Of a stretch of DNA of 64,000 nt, positions 26,000 through 33,634 are shown in pieces (within the stretch, counting starts at the first letter, position 1; every line of letters begins with the position of its first letter). The notes below the pieces were generated by a model. That model did not search any database and was not told the DNA's origin. It worked only from the letters and a program-made list of their open reading frames with translations. The stretch is from Jannaschia aquimarina (lineage in GTDB: Bacteria > Pseudomonadota > Alphaproteobacteria > Rhodobacterales > Rhodobacteraceae): contig NZ_JYFE01000048.1 in NCBI RefSeq assembly GCF_000877395.1, forward strand, positions 17,488 to 81,487. The letters are read 5' to 3'. The position numbers and the translations under genes were made by a program.

Positions 26000-28528
26000 A
26001 TGAGCATGCCGTTGCAGTACGAACCTACCCCGACCGCACCCCCACTCTCCAGCGATAAGGTCCAAGCCGCGCTCATCGCGGACCTTCCCCGCCAGCTCGC
26101 CATCCGTGTCCTCGGCCCGAACCACCTTGCTACCGACCAGCATCTGCTCGGTCCGGACGACTGGTGGCGGTCGGAGGAGGACGAACTCCTCGACGACGAC
26201 GAACCCGACGCCGAACAGATGGGAGAGGTCGTCGCGCGGATGACCGAGGCGGACCAAGTCGGCTCGACCGTGGGCCTAGATCTGCCCGTCGATCGCCCAG
26301 AGTTGAGCGGCGCCGACCGGACGAAGGCGTTCCTCGCATGGCAGCTCGGGGCAGCCATTCGCGCCGCCCTCGTGGCCGCACCGAACCTGGACCCGAGGCG
26401 GCTCGCCCACGGCGGGGCGGTCCTCGACCTCCGGGTTGCTACGCATCTCGACCATGGCGATCATGTTCGGGCGGAGACGATCGCGCTCAAGGCGGTCGTA
26501 GATATGCTTCGCAAGCTCCTCGGCGCCCCCGACAGACCCACCGGACGGATCACCTTCGAGAGCGTCCTGGGCCTATCGGACGACGATCCCGGGACCGATC
26601 CGCTCACGACCAAAGCCCGTCCAAAGCGGCGGAGGTCGCCCGCGCCCGGGAACGCACCGGTCGCGCGTCCCGTCGGCGAGTGGGTCGCCCGGGAGAGCCT
26701 CGACTATGCCGCGATCGGTCACTTCGTCGTCTGTCTCACGGATCGCGACGCGTGCCTGCCGCCAGAGGTGGATGCCGTCCTCGATCTTAAGGCTTCGCTG
26801 GAGCCGCTGACACGAGAGGACATGACTGGTCTCATCGGGTTGACGCATGGCATTGCAGACCATGCCGCGGAGGCCAACCTGCGGCAACGGCTGCCGTCCG
26901 ACGCGGACCTTTGCAGCCTCTCGACCGCAAGCGTCCTCGCGGCCCTCGCGGGACCAACGGCGTCTGCGGTCGCCGAGCGCCTCGCAAAGATGACGGAGAT
27001 CGCCGAGGAACGGCGCCCGGTGGCGGGCGACAATGCAGCCGGGGGAGAGGGCAAGTCGCAAGCCACCGGTGGCGAGAGGCCCACCAGTTCGAACCGGCTC
27101 ACCCTCGCCGACGTGAAAGGGCAGGACGCCGTCGTCGAGGAGCTGCGCGGCATCGCCGCCGATATGCGCCTGTGGGAAAGCGACACGATTGCCTGGTCGG
27201 ACCTCGTCAGTTCCGTGATCCTCCACGGACCGCCTGGGACCGGCAAGACGATGGCCGCCGAGGCGCTGGCCGGCGAACTCGGCGTTCCCTTGATCGACGC
27301 ATCCGTCGGCACGGCGCAATCGAAGGGGCCGCTGAGTTCGGTACTGGCGGCCTTCGAGGCGGCCGTCACCAAGGCGGAGGCATCCGCGCCCTGTGTCCTG
27401 CTCATGGACGAGCTGGATTCGTTGATGCCGCGCGACAACGAGCGCGACAACGGCTACATGCGCCTCCTCGTGAATGCCGTCCTCGAGGCCCTGACGCGTA
27501 TCCAGTCGATGGAGGGCGTGATCCTCGTCGGAGCGACGAACGACCTGCGGATGATCGACCCGGCGATCCGGCGGAGCGGGCGGTTCGATTTGAAGCTGCG
27601 GATGGCGAACCCGGACCTCACGGGAATCCGCGCGATCGTCCGGGCGGAACTCGGCGACGCGGCTGACCCGAGAGATGCACCGGCATTGAACGCCGCGCTC
27701 GTCAACCTGATCGGCCGGTCTGGCGCGGACGCGGCGATGGTCGCCCGTAGAGCGAAAGGCCTCGCCCGACGAGGGGCCTCCGAGAGGGGCGAAGCTGTCC
27801 GTATCACCGTCCCAGACCTCGCGGTGGCCGTCGCGGATATCGCACCCCCTTTGGACCTGGACGACCTCCGCCGGATCGCGATCCATGAGGCCGGGCATGC
27901 CCTCGTCGGCGCGGCCTGTGGGCTGGGGTTGCCCCGCGCCGTCCGCGTCGCGGGCGAAGGCGGCGTTGCGGCGTTCCCGCCCCGCGCTCTTCGCACGTCC
28001 GCGGTTCTCCGGGTGCAGATCCTGACCACCCTCGCTGGACGCGAAGCCGAGCGGCTCGTCTTCGGCGACGTATCGACGGGTGCGGCGAGCGACCTCGCCA
28101 CCGCGACGATGATCGTCTTGGAGGCGGAACGCCAGTGCGGAATGGGGAGTGAAGGCATCGCGTGGGAGCCCCTTCCCGCCGCGGGGACGCCGCTTTCAGA
28201 AGCGGAGCGCCGCTTCGTCAACGAGCGGCTCGAACCCCTCTCCCGCGAGGTCGCGGGGTTGCTCGCTCATCATCGTGCGACGCTTCTCGCAATCGCCGAC
28301 CGGCTCGTCGCCGACCGCGACCTCGATACGGCCACCATTGAGGCCCTTCTCGCCTCGCTTGCGAAAAATCATTTGCCAGAACCAGATGGGAGCCTCTATG
28401 CAAGCGGCGAATCACGAGGTGACCACGATGATACGAGCCAGAACCAGGACCCGTCCGACCGACGCCTGACGACGCCCGTATCACGTGCGCGGCAGGCGCA
28501 CCCTCCTTCAGAGGCACCCCTGCCATGA
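26000..28528 (+). CDS. FtsH-like AAA+ ATPase with M41 zinc metalloprotease domain
   Basis: The product is 842 aa from the ATG at 26,000, with a GTG at 25,988 possible. Its N-terminal 390 residues are not recognised and lack the two membrane segments of housekeeping FtsH. The AAA+ module has GPPGTGKT at 410-417, CVLLMDELDSL near 475 (Walker B) and a second region of homology with NDLRMIDPAIRRSGRFD. The M41 protease part has HEAGH at 629-633 and GAASDLATAT with the third zinc ligand near Asp 698. It is thus a soluble, energy-dependent protease. Related proteins occur in accessory islands; substrate unknown. The C-terminal tail is hydrophilic and unstructured. Confidence 0.85.
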   Translation: MSMPLQYEPTPTAPPLSSDKVQAALIADLPRQLAIRVLGPNHLATDQHLLGPDDWWRSEEDELLDDDEPDAEQMGEVVARMTEADQVGSTVGLDLPVDRPELSGADRTKAFLAWQLGAAIRAALVAAPNLDPRRLAHGGAVLDLRVATHLDHGDHVRAETIALKAVVDMLRKLLGAPDRPTGRITFESVLGLSDDDPGTDPLTTKARPKRRRSPAPGNAPVARPVGEWVARESLDYAAIGHFVVCLTDRDACLPPEVDAVLDLKASLEPLTREDMTGLIGLTHGIADHAAEANLRQRLPSDADLCSLSTASVLAALAGPTASAVAERLAKMTEIAEERRPVAGDNAAGGEGKSQATGGERPTSSNRLTLADVKGQDAVVEELRGIAADMRLWESDTIAWSDLVSSVILHGPPGTGKTMAAEALAGELGVPLIDASVGTAQSKGPLSSVLAAFEAAVTKAEASAPCVLLMDELDSLMPRDNERDNGYMRLLVNAVLEALTRIQSMEGVILVGATNDLRMIDPAIRRSGRFDLKLRMANPDLTGIRAIVRAELGDAADPRDAPALNAALVNLIGRSGADAAMVARRAKGLARRGASERGEAVRITVPDLAVAVADIAPPLDLDDLRRIAIHEAGHALVGAACGLGLPRAVRVAGEGGVAAFPPRALRTSAVLRVQILTTLAGREAERLVFGDVSTGAASDLATATMIVLEAERQCGMGSEGIAWEPLPAAGTPLSEAERRFVNERLEPLSREVAGLLAHHRATLLAIADRLVADRDLDTATIEALLASLAKNHLPEPDGSLYASGESRGDHDDTSQNQDPSDRRLTTPVSRARQAHPPSEAPLP

Positions 28529-28951
28529 TCTATCTCCTCCCCAAGGGCGCTGCCTGCGGCAGCCTGCCCTCCGATCTTCTCAGTCCGATATCCGGCCTTC
28601 CGCCTCGCCACCGGTGTGCGCGGGTCCGAGATCGGTCCGGTCGTCTTCACGCCTGACCCGTAGATCGCGTCCTCGCGCATGCCCGTCTCTCCTTCGAGAT
28701 CGGGATATCGCAACCCATGTTCTTCCATGCCCTGACGGGTGAGGCCGCGCCTCGCCCGAACCTAGTTCTGTCCCCGACGGGTCCCCGCGCGCGCCGAATA
28801 GCCGGCGGGCCGGCAGGCGACGACTAACCGTCCGCACCTGACCGATTCCGTCCGTTCGCCCACGGGCCCGACATGCCTCCGCTCATCCGAATGACCGGGC
28901 GAGCGGCATGGCCGCGCTGTGCGCGGCGTCCAGAACCATGAGGACGAACCC
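28529..28951. other. Intergenic region upstream of tnsA
   Basis: I see no convincing gene in these 420 bases. A minus-strand reading of about 110 aa exists but has no family features or ribosome-binding site. The region should carry the tnsABC promoter. It does not contain copies of the repeat found beyond tnsC. Confidence 0.4.
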
Positions 28952-29623
28952 ATGTCCCTCCATTCCGCCCCGGGAGCCGTCCGGCTGCCCGAACCCAGCC
29001 TTGCGCACCGCAGCTTCTCACCGCGCAGCAAGGGCCACTGCACTGCGGACGTCGTCATCGACGGACGCCGCCTGCACCTCGAAAGCCATACCGAACTGAT
29101 GGCGCTTCTCTGCCTGTGGGCCTCGCCGGGCGTCGTCGCCGTGCGCGAGCAGCAGCTCTACGAATGGTTCGACCACGACGGCGTCGTGCACGAGCACTTC
29201 TTCGACCTCGTCGCGGACTTCGCGGACGGGACGACCGTGGCCTATGCGGTCCGCCCCGTCGCACGGCTGAGCCTCCGCTACCGGAAGGAGATGGAGATTA
29301 TCCGCCAGCAGGCGATCGCGGAGGGCGCGTTCGACGACGTGCGCTTCCTAACGGAGCGGTCGTTCGACGCCGCCACGCGCCACAATGCGGCGCTGCTCCA
29401 AGGCTCGCGGCATCCCGACCCGGACGTCGACGCCGCGGCCCGCGACGTCGTGCGCGGGATGTCCGGCACCGCGACGATCGGCGACCTCCGCGGACGCATC
29501 GGCCGCGGCGGAGCGGGCTTCCGCGCCGTCGTCCGGCTCGTCGGCGCGGGTGTCCTCGCGCCGCTGCGTCACGAGCGCCTCACCTCCTCCACCCTCCTCT
29601 TGAAGAAGGACCACTTCCAATGA
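28952..29623 (+). CDS. tnsA: TnsA-like transposition endonuclease with altered active site
   Basis: This 223-aa protein is read from the ATG at 28,952 (AGGACG site). Its first 105 residues follow the TnsA N-terminal domain: SHTELMALL with Glu 48, REQQLYEW, then HFFDLVADFADGTTVAYAVRP with Asp 85. TnsA cuts the 5' ends of the transposon while TnsB cuts the 3' ends. Tn7-type enzymes have an acidic or Gln residue and a Lys in the last strand (E/QVK); here that strand is AVR (Ala 99, Arg 101). The C-terminal part is winged-helix-like. The stop overlaps the tnsB ATG. Reduced or lost cleavage is possible, which would favour cointegrate formation. Confidence 0.78.
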   Translation: MSLHSAPGAVRLPEPSLAHRSFSPRSKGHCTADVVIDGRRLHLESHTELMALLCLWASPGVVAVREQQLYEWFDHDGVVHEHFFDLVADFADGTTVAYAVRPVARLSLRYRKEMEIIRQQAIAEGAFDDVRFLTERSFDAATRHNAALLQGSRHPDPDVDAAARDVVRGMSGTATIGDLRGRIGRGGAGFRAVVRLVGAGVLAPLRHERLTSSTLLLKKDHFQ

Positions 29624-31866
29624 CCGTCCATGTCACCGCCACCCCCGCCGCCTTCGACACCACCCGTATGCGGGTCGGACCCTACGACCGCCTCTTGTCG
29701 GGGACCGTCGGCTACCGCCTCATGCAGGATTATGGCGACGCGATCCTTTGCCATATCGACGACGGCACCGACCGCGCCGTGCAGTTCACCCAGGTTCAGT
29801 TGCGAAGCATGGTCGCGCGCGGCGAACTTCATATCGACCGCGATTGGTATCACCCCCACCGCGATGCGAAAGTCGAGGAGGAGGACCACCTGCTCCTCGA
29901 CAAGCTGTCGCCGCGTGAGCAGGCGATCCTCGCATGGCGGTCCGCGCTGACGGACGCCGTCGAGGACCTCGTGCGTGAGGGCAAGCTGAAGCTCACCGAT
30001 GACGACATCGCCGCGAACATGGACATGATCATCGGCCGCGCGCAGACGATGATGGGGCCGCACGCTGACCGACGTCGTGAACATCCCGTGCGGGCTCTCG
30101 ACGAGAACAATCGTCCTGCGCCCGGAACGCTGCGGAAGTGGGTGTCCAAGCGCCGCAAGCGAGGCCTCGTCGGCATCTGCCCGGCGTTCGGCAACCGCGG
30201 CGGCCCCGGCATGCCGTTGAACCCCCAGATCCAGAAGATCATGTGGCAGGAGATCCAAGGCTACCTCGTGTTGAACGGTCCGTCGAAGACTGTGATCTGG
30301 CAGCGGGTCGCGCGCCGCGTCGACAAGTTGAATAAGCAGCGCGCCGTCGCAGGCCTCGAAATGCTCAAGCGTCCGAGCCGTACGACGGTGTCGAACGCCA
30401 TCGGCAAGCTCGACGCCTTCCAAGTGATGGTCGCCCGCGAGGGGGAGGAGCGAGCGCGGAAGGAGTTCCGCCCGGTCCTCGAGGGCATCCGCGCGGAGCG
30501 TCCGCTCGAGATCGTCATGATGGACACCCATACGCTCGATCTCTGGACGCTGATCGAGGAGAACAACTGGCACGACAAGCTGTCACCCGAGCTTCTGAAG
30601 ACGATCCGGAAGAACAAGGGCAAGCACCGCTTCAAGCTCACCTTCGCGATCTGCGCGGCGACCCGGGTGATCGTCGGGATGACCGTCTCTTTGTCGGAGA
30701 ACACGCCAGCGGCGCTGCACACTCTTGCAATGGTGCTGTCGGACAAGGGCGTCTGGGCGGACTGCGTCGGCGCGCTGCGACCTTGGAACATGTACGGCCG
30801 GCCCGAGGAGGTCCTGACCGATGCCGGCAGCGCGTTCACGTCGGAGATCTTTCGGCATGCCTGCTTGGACTTGGGCATCGCTCCGCGGCGTGCGATGGCC
30901 GGGAAGCCCGAGATGCGGGGCATCGGCGAGCGGATCTTCCGGACGGTCAACACGGGCCTCTGCGCCCGGCTGGCGGGCAACACGTTCCACGAGCTGGTCT
31001 CGCAAGATCAGCCCGACGACCTGCCGACAGGCTTCAAGACGGCCGCCCTGACGATCGAGGACCTCGTCTTCGCGATCGTCCGGTGGGTGGTGGACGTGTA
31101 CCACCACTCCCCGCACGAGGGTTTGCTCGGGGCGACGCCCGCCGATGAGTGGCGTCGCCGGGTCGCCGAGTACGGAGTCATGCCGCCCCCGGACCGGGCC
31201 CGCATGCGCATGGCCTTCGGGACGCGCATCCGGCGAACGCTGTCCAAGGCGGGCGTGACCGTCCTCGGCGTCCGCTACCACTCCGCCCAACTGGCCGCGC
31301 ACATGCACAAGCACGGTCGTCGCAAGGTGGATGTGCGCTGGCACCCGTCCGACATCGGCATGGTCGCCGTGCGCACGGAAGCGGGCTGGATCGACGTGCC
31401 CTCCGTGCAGCCCGAGTTCGAGGGCAGGCGCGCCGATACGTGGCTGACGGCCGCCAAGCACGTGCGCCCCGGACGGGCCAAGGCCAAGGAGATCGACCTC
31501 CGCGTCGCACTCGAAGCCCTGGAGGCGATCGAGGCCCCCTCGAACGACGCGCGGCTGACCGCCGGGATCACGGTCGATCCGTGGGACGAGGGACGACTGG
31601 CAAGCGCGGAGTCGCGGGTCTTCGCCGGCGTGACCTGGCGGGAGACTGGCAGCGCCGTCGAGGACCGTCCCTGCGACGGGTTCATCGGCGAGGCCATCGG
31701 CGACCCCATCGACCCGCCCCGGCTACCCGATGCCGTCGAGGTCGCGCCGACGGCTCCGGCACCGGTGGCCGCACCGACGCCCGGCACCGCACCGGAGACC
31801 GAGCCCACCGAGCCCACGCGCGCGACCCGGCGCGACGGCAGTACCCTGCGCATCGAGGAGGACTGA
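29620..31866 (+). CDS. tnsB: TnsB-like DDE transposase
   Basis: The 748-aa product starts at an ATG overlapping the tnsA stop. The RNase H-fold integrase core is intact: IVMMDTHTLDLW (Asp 302), EVLTDAGSAFTSEIF (Asp 401) and GIGERIFRTVN (Glu 437), giving the D-D-35-E spacing of TnsB. N-terminal helix-turn-helix regions (residues about 50-250) should bind the terminal repeats. A Pro/Ala/Thr-rich tail of about 50 residues ends the protein, in the place where Tn7 TnsB contacts TnsC. An extended reading upstream exists in frame, but it overlaps tnsA completely and is not real. Confidence 0.9.
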   Translation: MTVHVTATPAAFDTTRMRVGPYDRLLSGTVGYRLMQDYGDAILCHIDDGTDRAVQFTQVQLRSMVARGELHIDRDWYHPHRDAKVEEEDHLLLDKLSPREQAILAWRSALTDAVEDLVREGKLKLTDDDIAANMDMIIGRAQTMMGPHADRRREHPVRALDENNRPAPGTLRKWVSKRRKRGLVGICPAFGNRGGPGMPLNPQIQKIMWQEIQGYLVLNGPSKTVIWQRVARRVDKLNKQRAVAGLEMLKRPSRTTVSNAIGKLDAFQVMVAREGEERARKEFRPVLEGIRAERPLEIVMMDTHTLDLWTLIEENNWHDKLSPELLKTIRKNKGKHRFKLTFAICAATRVIVGMTVSLSENTPAALHTLAMVLSDKGVWADCVGALRPWNMYGRPEEVLTDAGSAFTSEIFRHACLDLGIAPRRAMAGKPEMRGIGERIFRTVNTGLCARLAGNTFHELVSQDQPDDLPTGFKTAALTIEDLVFAIVRWVVDVYHHSPHEGLLGATPADEWRRRVAEYGVMPPPDRARMRMAFGTRIRRTLSKAGVTVLGVRYHSAQLAAHMHKHGRRKVDVRWHPSDIGMVAVRTEAGWIDVPSVQPEFEGRRADTWLTAAKHVRPGRAKAKEIDLRVALEALEAIEAPSNDARLTAGITVDPWDEGRLASAESRVFAGVTWRETGSAVEDRPCDGFIGEAIGDPIDPPRLPDAVEVAPTAPAPVAAPTPGTAPETEPTEPTRATRRDGSTLRIEED

Positions 31867-31868
31867 TC

Positions 31869-32855
31869 ATGCCCGACCACGTCAGGATCCAGGACGTCAT
31901 GGACACCATTCGGCGCCTCCACGTCGGCACCGAGGCGGACGAGGCCCTTCGCGAGCAGATCGATCGGCTGCTGCGCCGCAACGAGGAGGGCGACCTCCTG
32001 CCCGAGCCCGTGCGGGTGGGTCGGACCGCCGAGACGCGCGGCATCCTCTTCGTGGATGCCGCGGGGGCCGGGAAGACCACCGCCGTCTCCCGCGCGCTCG
32101 AGAAGCACCCCGCCTTGGGTGGCGCGGACGGAGAGGCCACCGCGTTCCTTGCAGCGACGGTTCCGACGGAGCCGACGCTCAAGGCTATGGCGATCAAGCT
32201 CCTGCAAGAAGCAGACTACCCAAACCGATCTAGTGGCGCGAAGCTGGAACGGACTCGCCGGACATCCTTCCAGCTGTTCGATCATCTGCGCGAGCTGATG
32301 GACCGGAACGGGCAGATCGTCCTCTGGATCGACGAGGCACACGACCTGATGGCCCGCGATCCTGAGCAGATCCTGCGCGCGGTGAAGTCGCTGATGCAGG
32401 ACGACAAGTCTGTCATCGTGATCCTGTCTGGGACCGAGCGGTTGGGCGAATTGATCCGGTCGGACCCGCAGGTTCAGCGACGCTTCACCATCGTCGCGCC
32501 CGATCCGCTGAGCGTGGCTACGGACCGGGAACGGCTGCTCGACATCCTCGACCACTACTGCGAGCGCACAAGCCTCGGTCGGATCGAGGACGAGACGGTC
32601 GTACCCCGTCTCCTCGTCGCTGCACGCGACCGGTTCGGCCGGGCCATCGAGATGATGCAGGGCGCGGTCGAGCAGGCGATGATGGAAGAGGCCGACACTC
32701 TCGACCTTTGGCACTTCGCGCTCGCGTGGGGGATGAGGGAAGGCACCGACCGGGAGACCAATCCGTTCGTCGTCGATGATTGGGCGCGGATCGATCCGGA
32801 TGCCCAGCCGGAGGAACCCGTGGTCAAGAAGAAGCGGACGCGGCGAAAGAAGTAG
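31869..32855 (+). CDS. tnsC: TnsC/TniB-like AAA+ transposition regulator
   Basis: This 328-aa protein begins at an ATG two bases after the tnsB stop. It has a P-loop DAAGAGKTT near residues 63-71, in which the usual first glycine is replaced, a Walker B LWIDEAHDL with Asp 155, and a sensor-like ILSGTERLGELI. The C-terminus is strongly basic (KKKRTRRKK). TnsC filaments link the target-bound TniQ to the TnsA/TnsB transposase and control insertion. It is the last gene of the operon, followed by a strong terminator. Confidence 0.9.
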   Translation: MPDHVRIQDVMDTIRRLHVGTEADEALREQIDRLLRRNEEGDLLPEPVRVGRTAETRGILFVDAAGAGKTTAVSRALEKHPALGGADGEATAFLAATVPTEPTLKAMAIKLLQEADYPNRSSGAKLERTRRTSFQLFDHLRELMDRNGQIVLWIDEAHDLMARDPEQILRAVKSLMQDDKSVIVILSGTERLGELIRSDPQVQRRFTIVAPDPLSVATDRERLLDILDHYCERTSLGRIEDETVVPRLLVAARDRFGRAIEMMQGAVEQAMMEEADTLDLWHFALAWGMREGTDRETNPFVVDDWARIDPDAQPEEPVVKKKRTRRKK

Positions 32856-32885
32856 CTACTGCCTTCAACAACATCTCAAGTCTCG

Positions 32886-32920
32886 GAAGCGCTCGGCCTA
32901 TGGCCGGGCGCTTCTTCTTT
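32886..32920 (+). terminator. Intrinsic terminator after tnsC
   Basis: A 13-bp stem (GAAGCGCTCGGCC paired with GGCCGGGCGCTTC, one G-T pair) with a 3-base loop is followed by TTCTTT. It ends the tnsABC transcript. Confidence 0.85.
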
Positions 32921-32947
32921 ACGACGGGCTGGGTCCATGTTGGCCGC

Positions 32948-32966
32948 CGATGGCACGGAAGTCCTG
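32948..32966 (+). repeat. Transposon-end repeat 1 (candidate TnsB site)
   Basis: CGATGGCACGGAAGTCCTG. The same core recurs 23 bases further on and again at 33,044. It lies between the tnsC terminator and the proposed right end. Confidence 0.55.
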
Positions 32967-32970
32967 TGCA

Positions 32971-32985
32971 CGATGGCACGGAGGG
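32971..32985 (+). repeat. Transposon-end repeat 2 (candidate TnsB site, shortened)
   Basis: CGATGGCACGGAGGG matches the first 12 bases of repeat 1 in the same orientation. The 23-base offset is close to the usual 22-bp length of a TnsB site. Confidence 0.5.
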
Positions 32986-33043
32986 TGGCGCGGTCGAAAA
33001 CGAGGCTCTGATTTCATTGAGTTTTATGGGGCGTCCGGCGAGT

Positions 33044-33062
33044 CAATGGCACGGAAGTCTTA
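33044..33062 (+). repeat. Transposon-end repeat 3 (candidate terminal TnsB site)
   Basis: CAATGGCACGGAAGTCTTA differs from repeat 1 at few positions. It is nine bases before a terminal ACA at 33,069-33,071, the likely right end. Confidence 0.55.
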
Positions 33063-33403
33063 CGTTCTACAGCTTGGTCTGCGGCGGGACTGACGTCTGA
33101 GCGGGGCGCTCGCGGGGCTGGATGGATCGTTCAGCGGACGGTCGAAGCGTTGAGCGTGCGGACCCCATGCGGCACAGCCGGGCACATTCGGGGGGCGGAG
33201 GAATAGGACGCGCATGTGCGGTATTGCTGGGTGAGCGCCGGTCCCGCAGGGCGATCGGTCCAGTGGACCGATTGAGGCGCGAACGCGCGAGGCGCCGGAC
33301 GTGTTGCCGGATCACATGCACGCGGTTTGGACGTTGCCGGAGGGAGATACGGAGTATTCGGTGCGGTGGGGCGCGATCAAGGCGCGGTTTTCGATGGCGA
33401 TGT

Positions 33404-33429
33404 GTAGGGCGGGTTTCACCCCGCCCTAC
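33404..33429. repeat. REP-like palindrome 1
   Basis: A perfect 10-bp stem GTAGGGCGGG / CCCGCCCTAC encloses a 6-base loop. It sits inside the broken RAYT reading frame. Confidence 0.75.
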
Positions 33430-33616
33430 GGCGCAAGGGCAGGTGGAGTTGAGGCAGCCCCGGTTTTGGGAGCATCACATTCGGAGCGCGGAGGATTACG
33501 CCGCGCATGTCCGGTATTGTTGGACGAACCCGGTGAAGCACGGGTTGTGCGAGGCGCCGGAGGAATGGGCGTTGTCGTCGGTGCTTGGGGCGATGCGGCA
33601 GGGGGTGTATCCGCAG

Positions 33617-33634
33617 GGCGGGGTTTACCCCGCC
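33617..33634. repeat. REP-like palindrome 2
   Basis: GGCGGGG, loop TTTA, then CCCCGCC. The stop codon of the SIR2 gene (minus strand) falls in the loop at 33,625-33,627. Confidence 0.7.

Larger units (their letters stand above)
1..33071. mobile_element. Tn7-like transposon, internal part and right end (left end outside window)
   Basis: The interval is bounded on the right by tnsA-tnsB-tnsC, a terminator and three short repeats that resemble TnsB-binding sites. The last repeat is followed by a terminal ACA at 33,069-33,071, as expected for elements with TGT...ACA ends. A TniQ-family gene lies at the left edge on the opposite strand. Between them is about 27 kb of toxin, secretion and defence-like cargo. 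The left end was not found, so the total size and the target site are unknown. The right boundary is inferred from the repeats only; no target duplication could be tested. Confidence 0.5.

Noticed and set aside
28396..28728. Minus-strand reading frame of 110 codons between the protease and tnsA
   Set aside because: It has no ribosome-binding site, no motif, and half of it lies over the end of the protease gene.
29116..29619. N-terminal extension of TnsB
   Set aside because: It overlaps tnsA entirely and is Arg-rich shadow sequence; the ATG at 29,620 overlaps the tnsA stop as in coupled operons.
32948..33062. The three repeats as a CRISPR remnant
   Set aside because: The spacing is irregular, the repeats are too short and no cas genes exist in the window.
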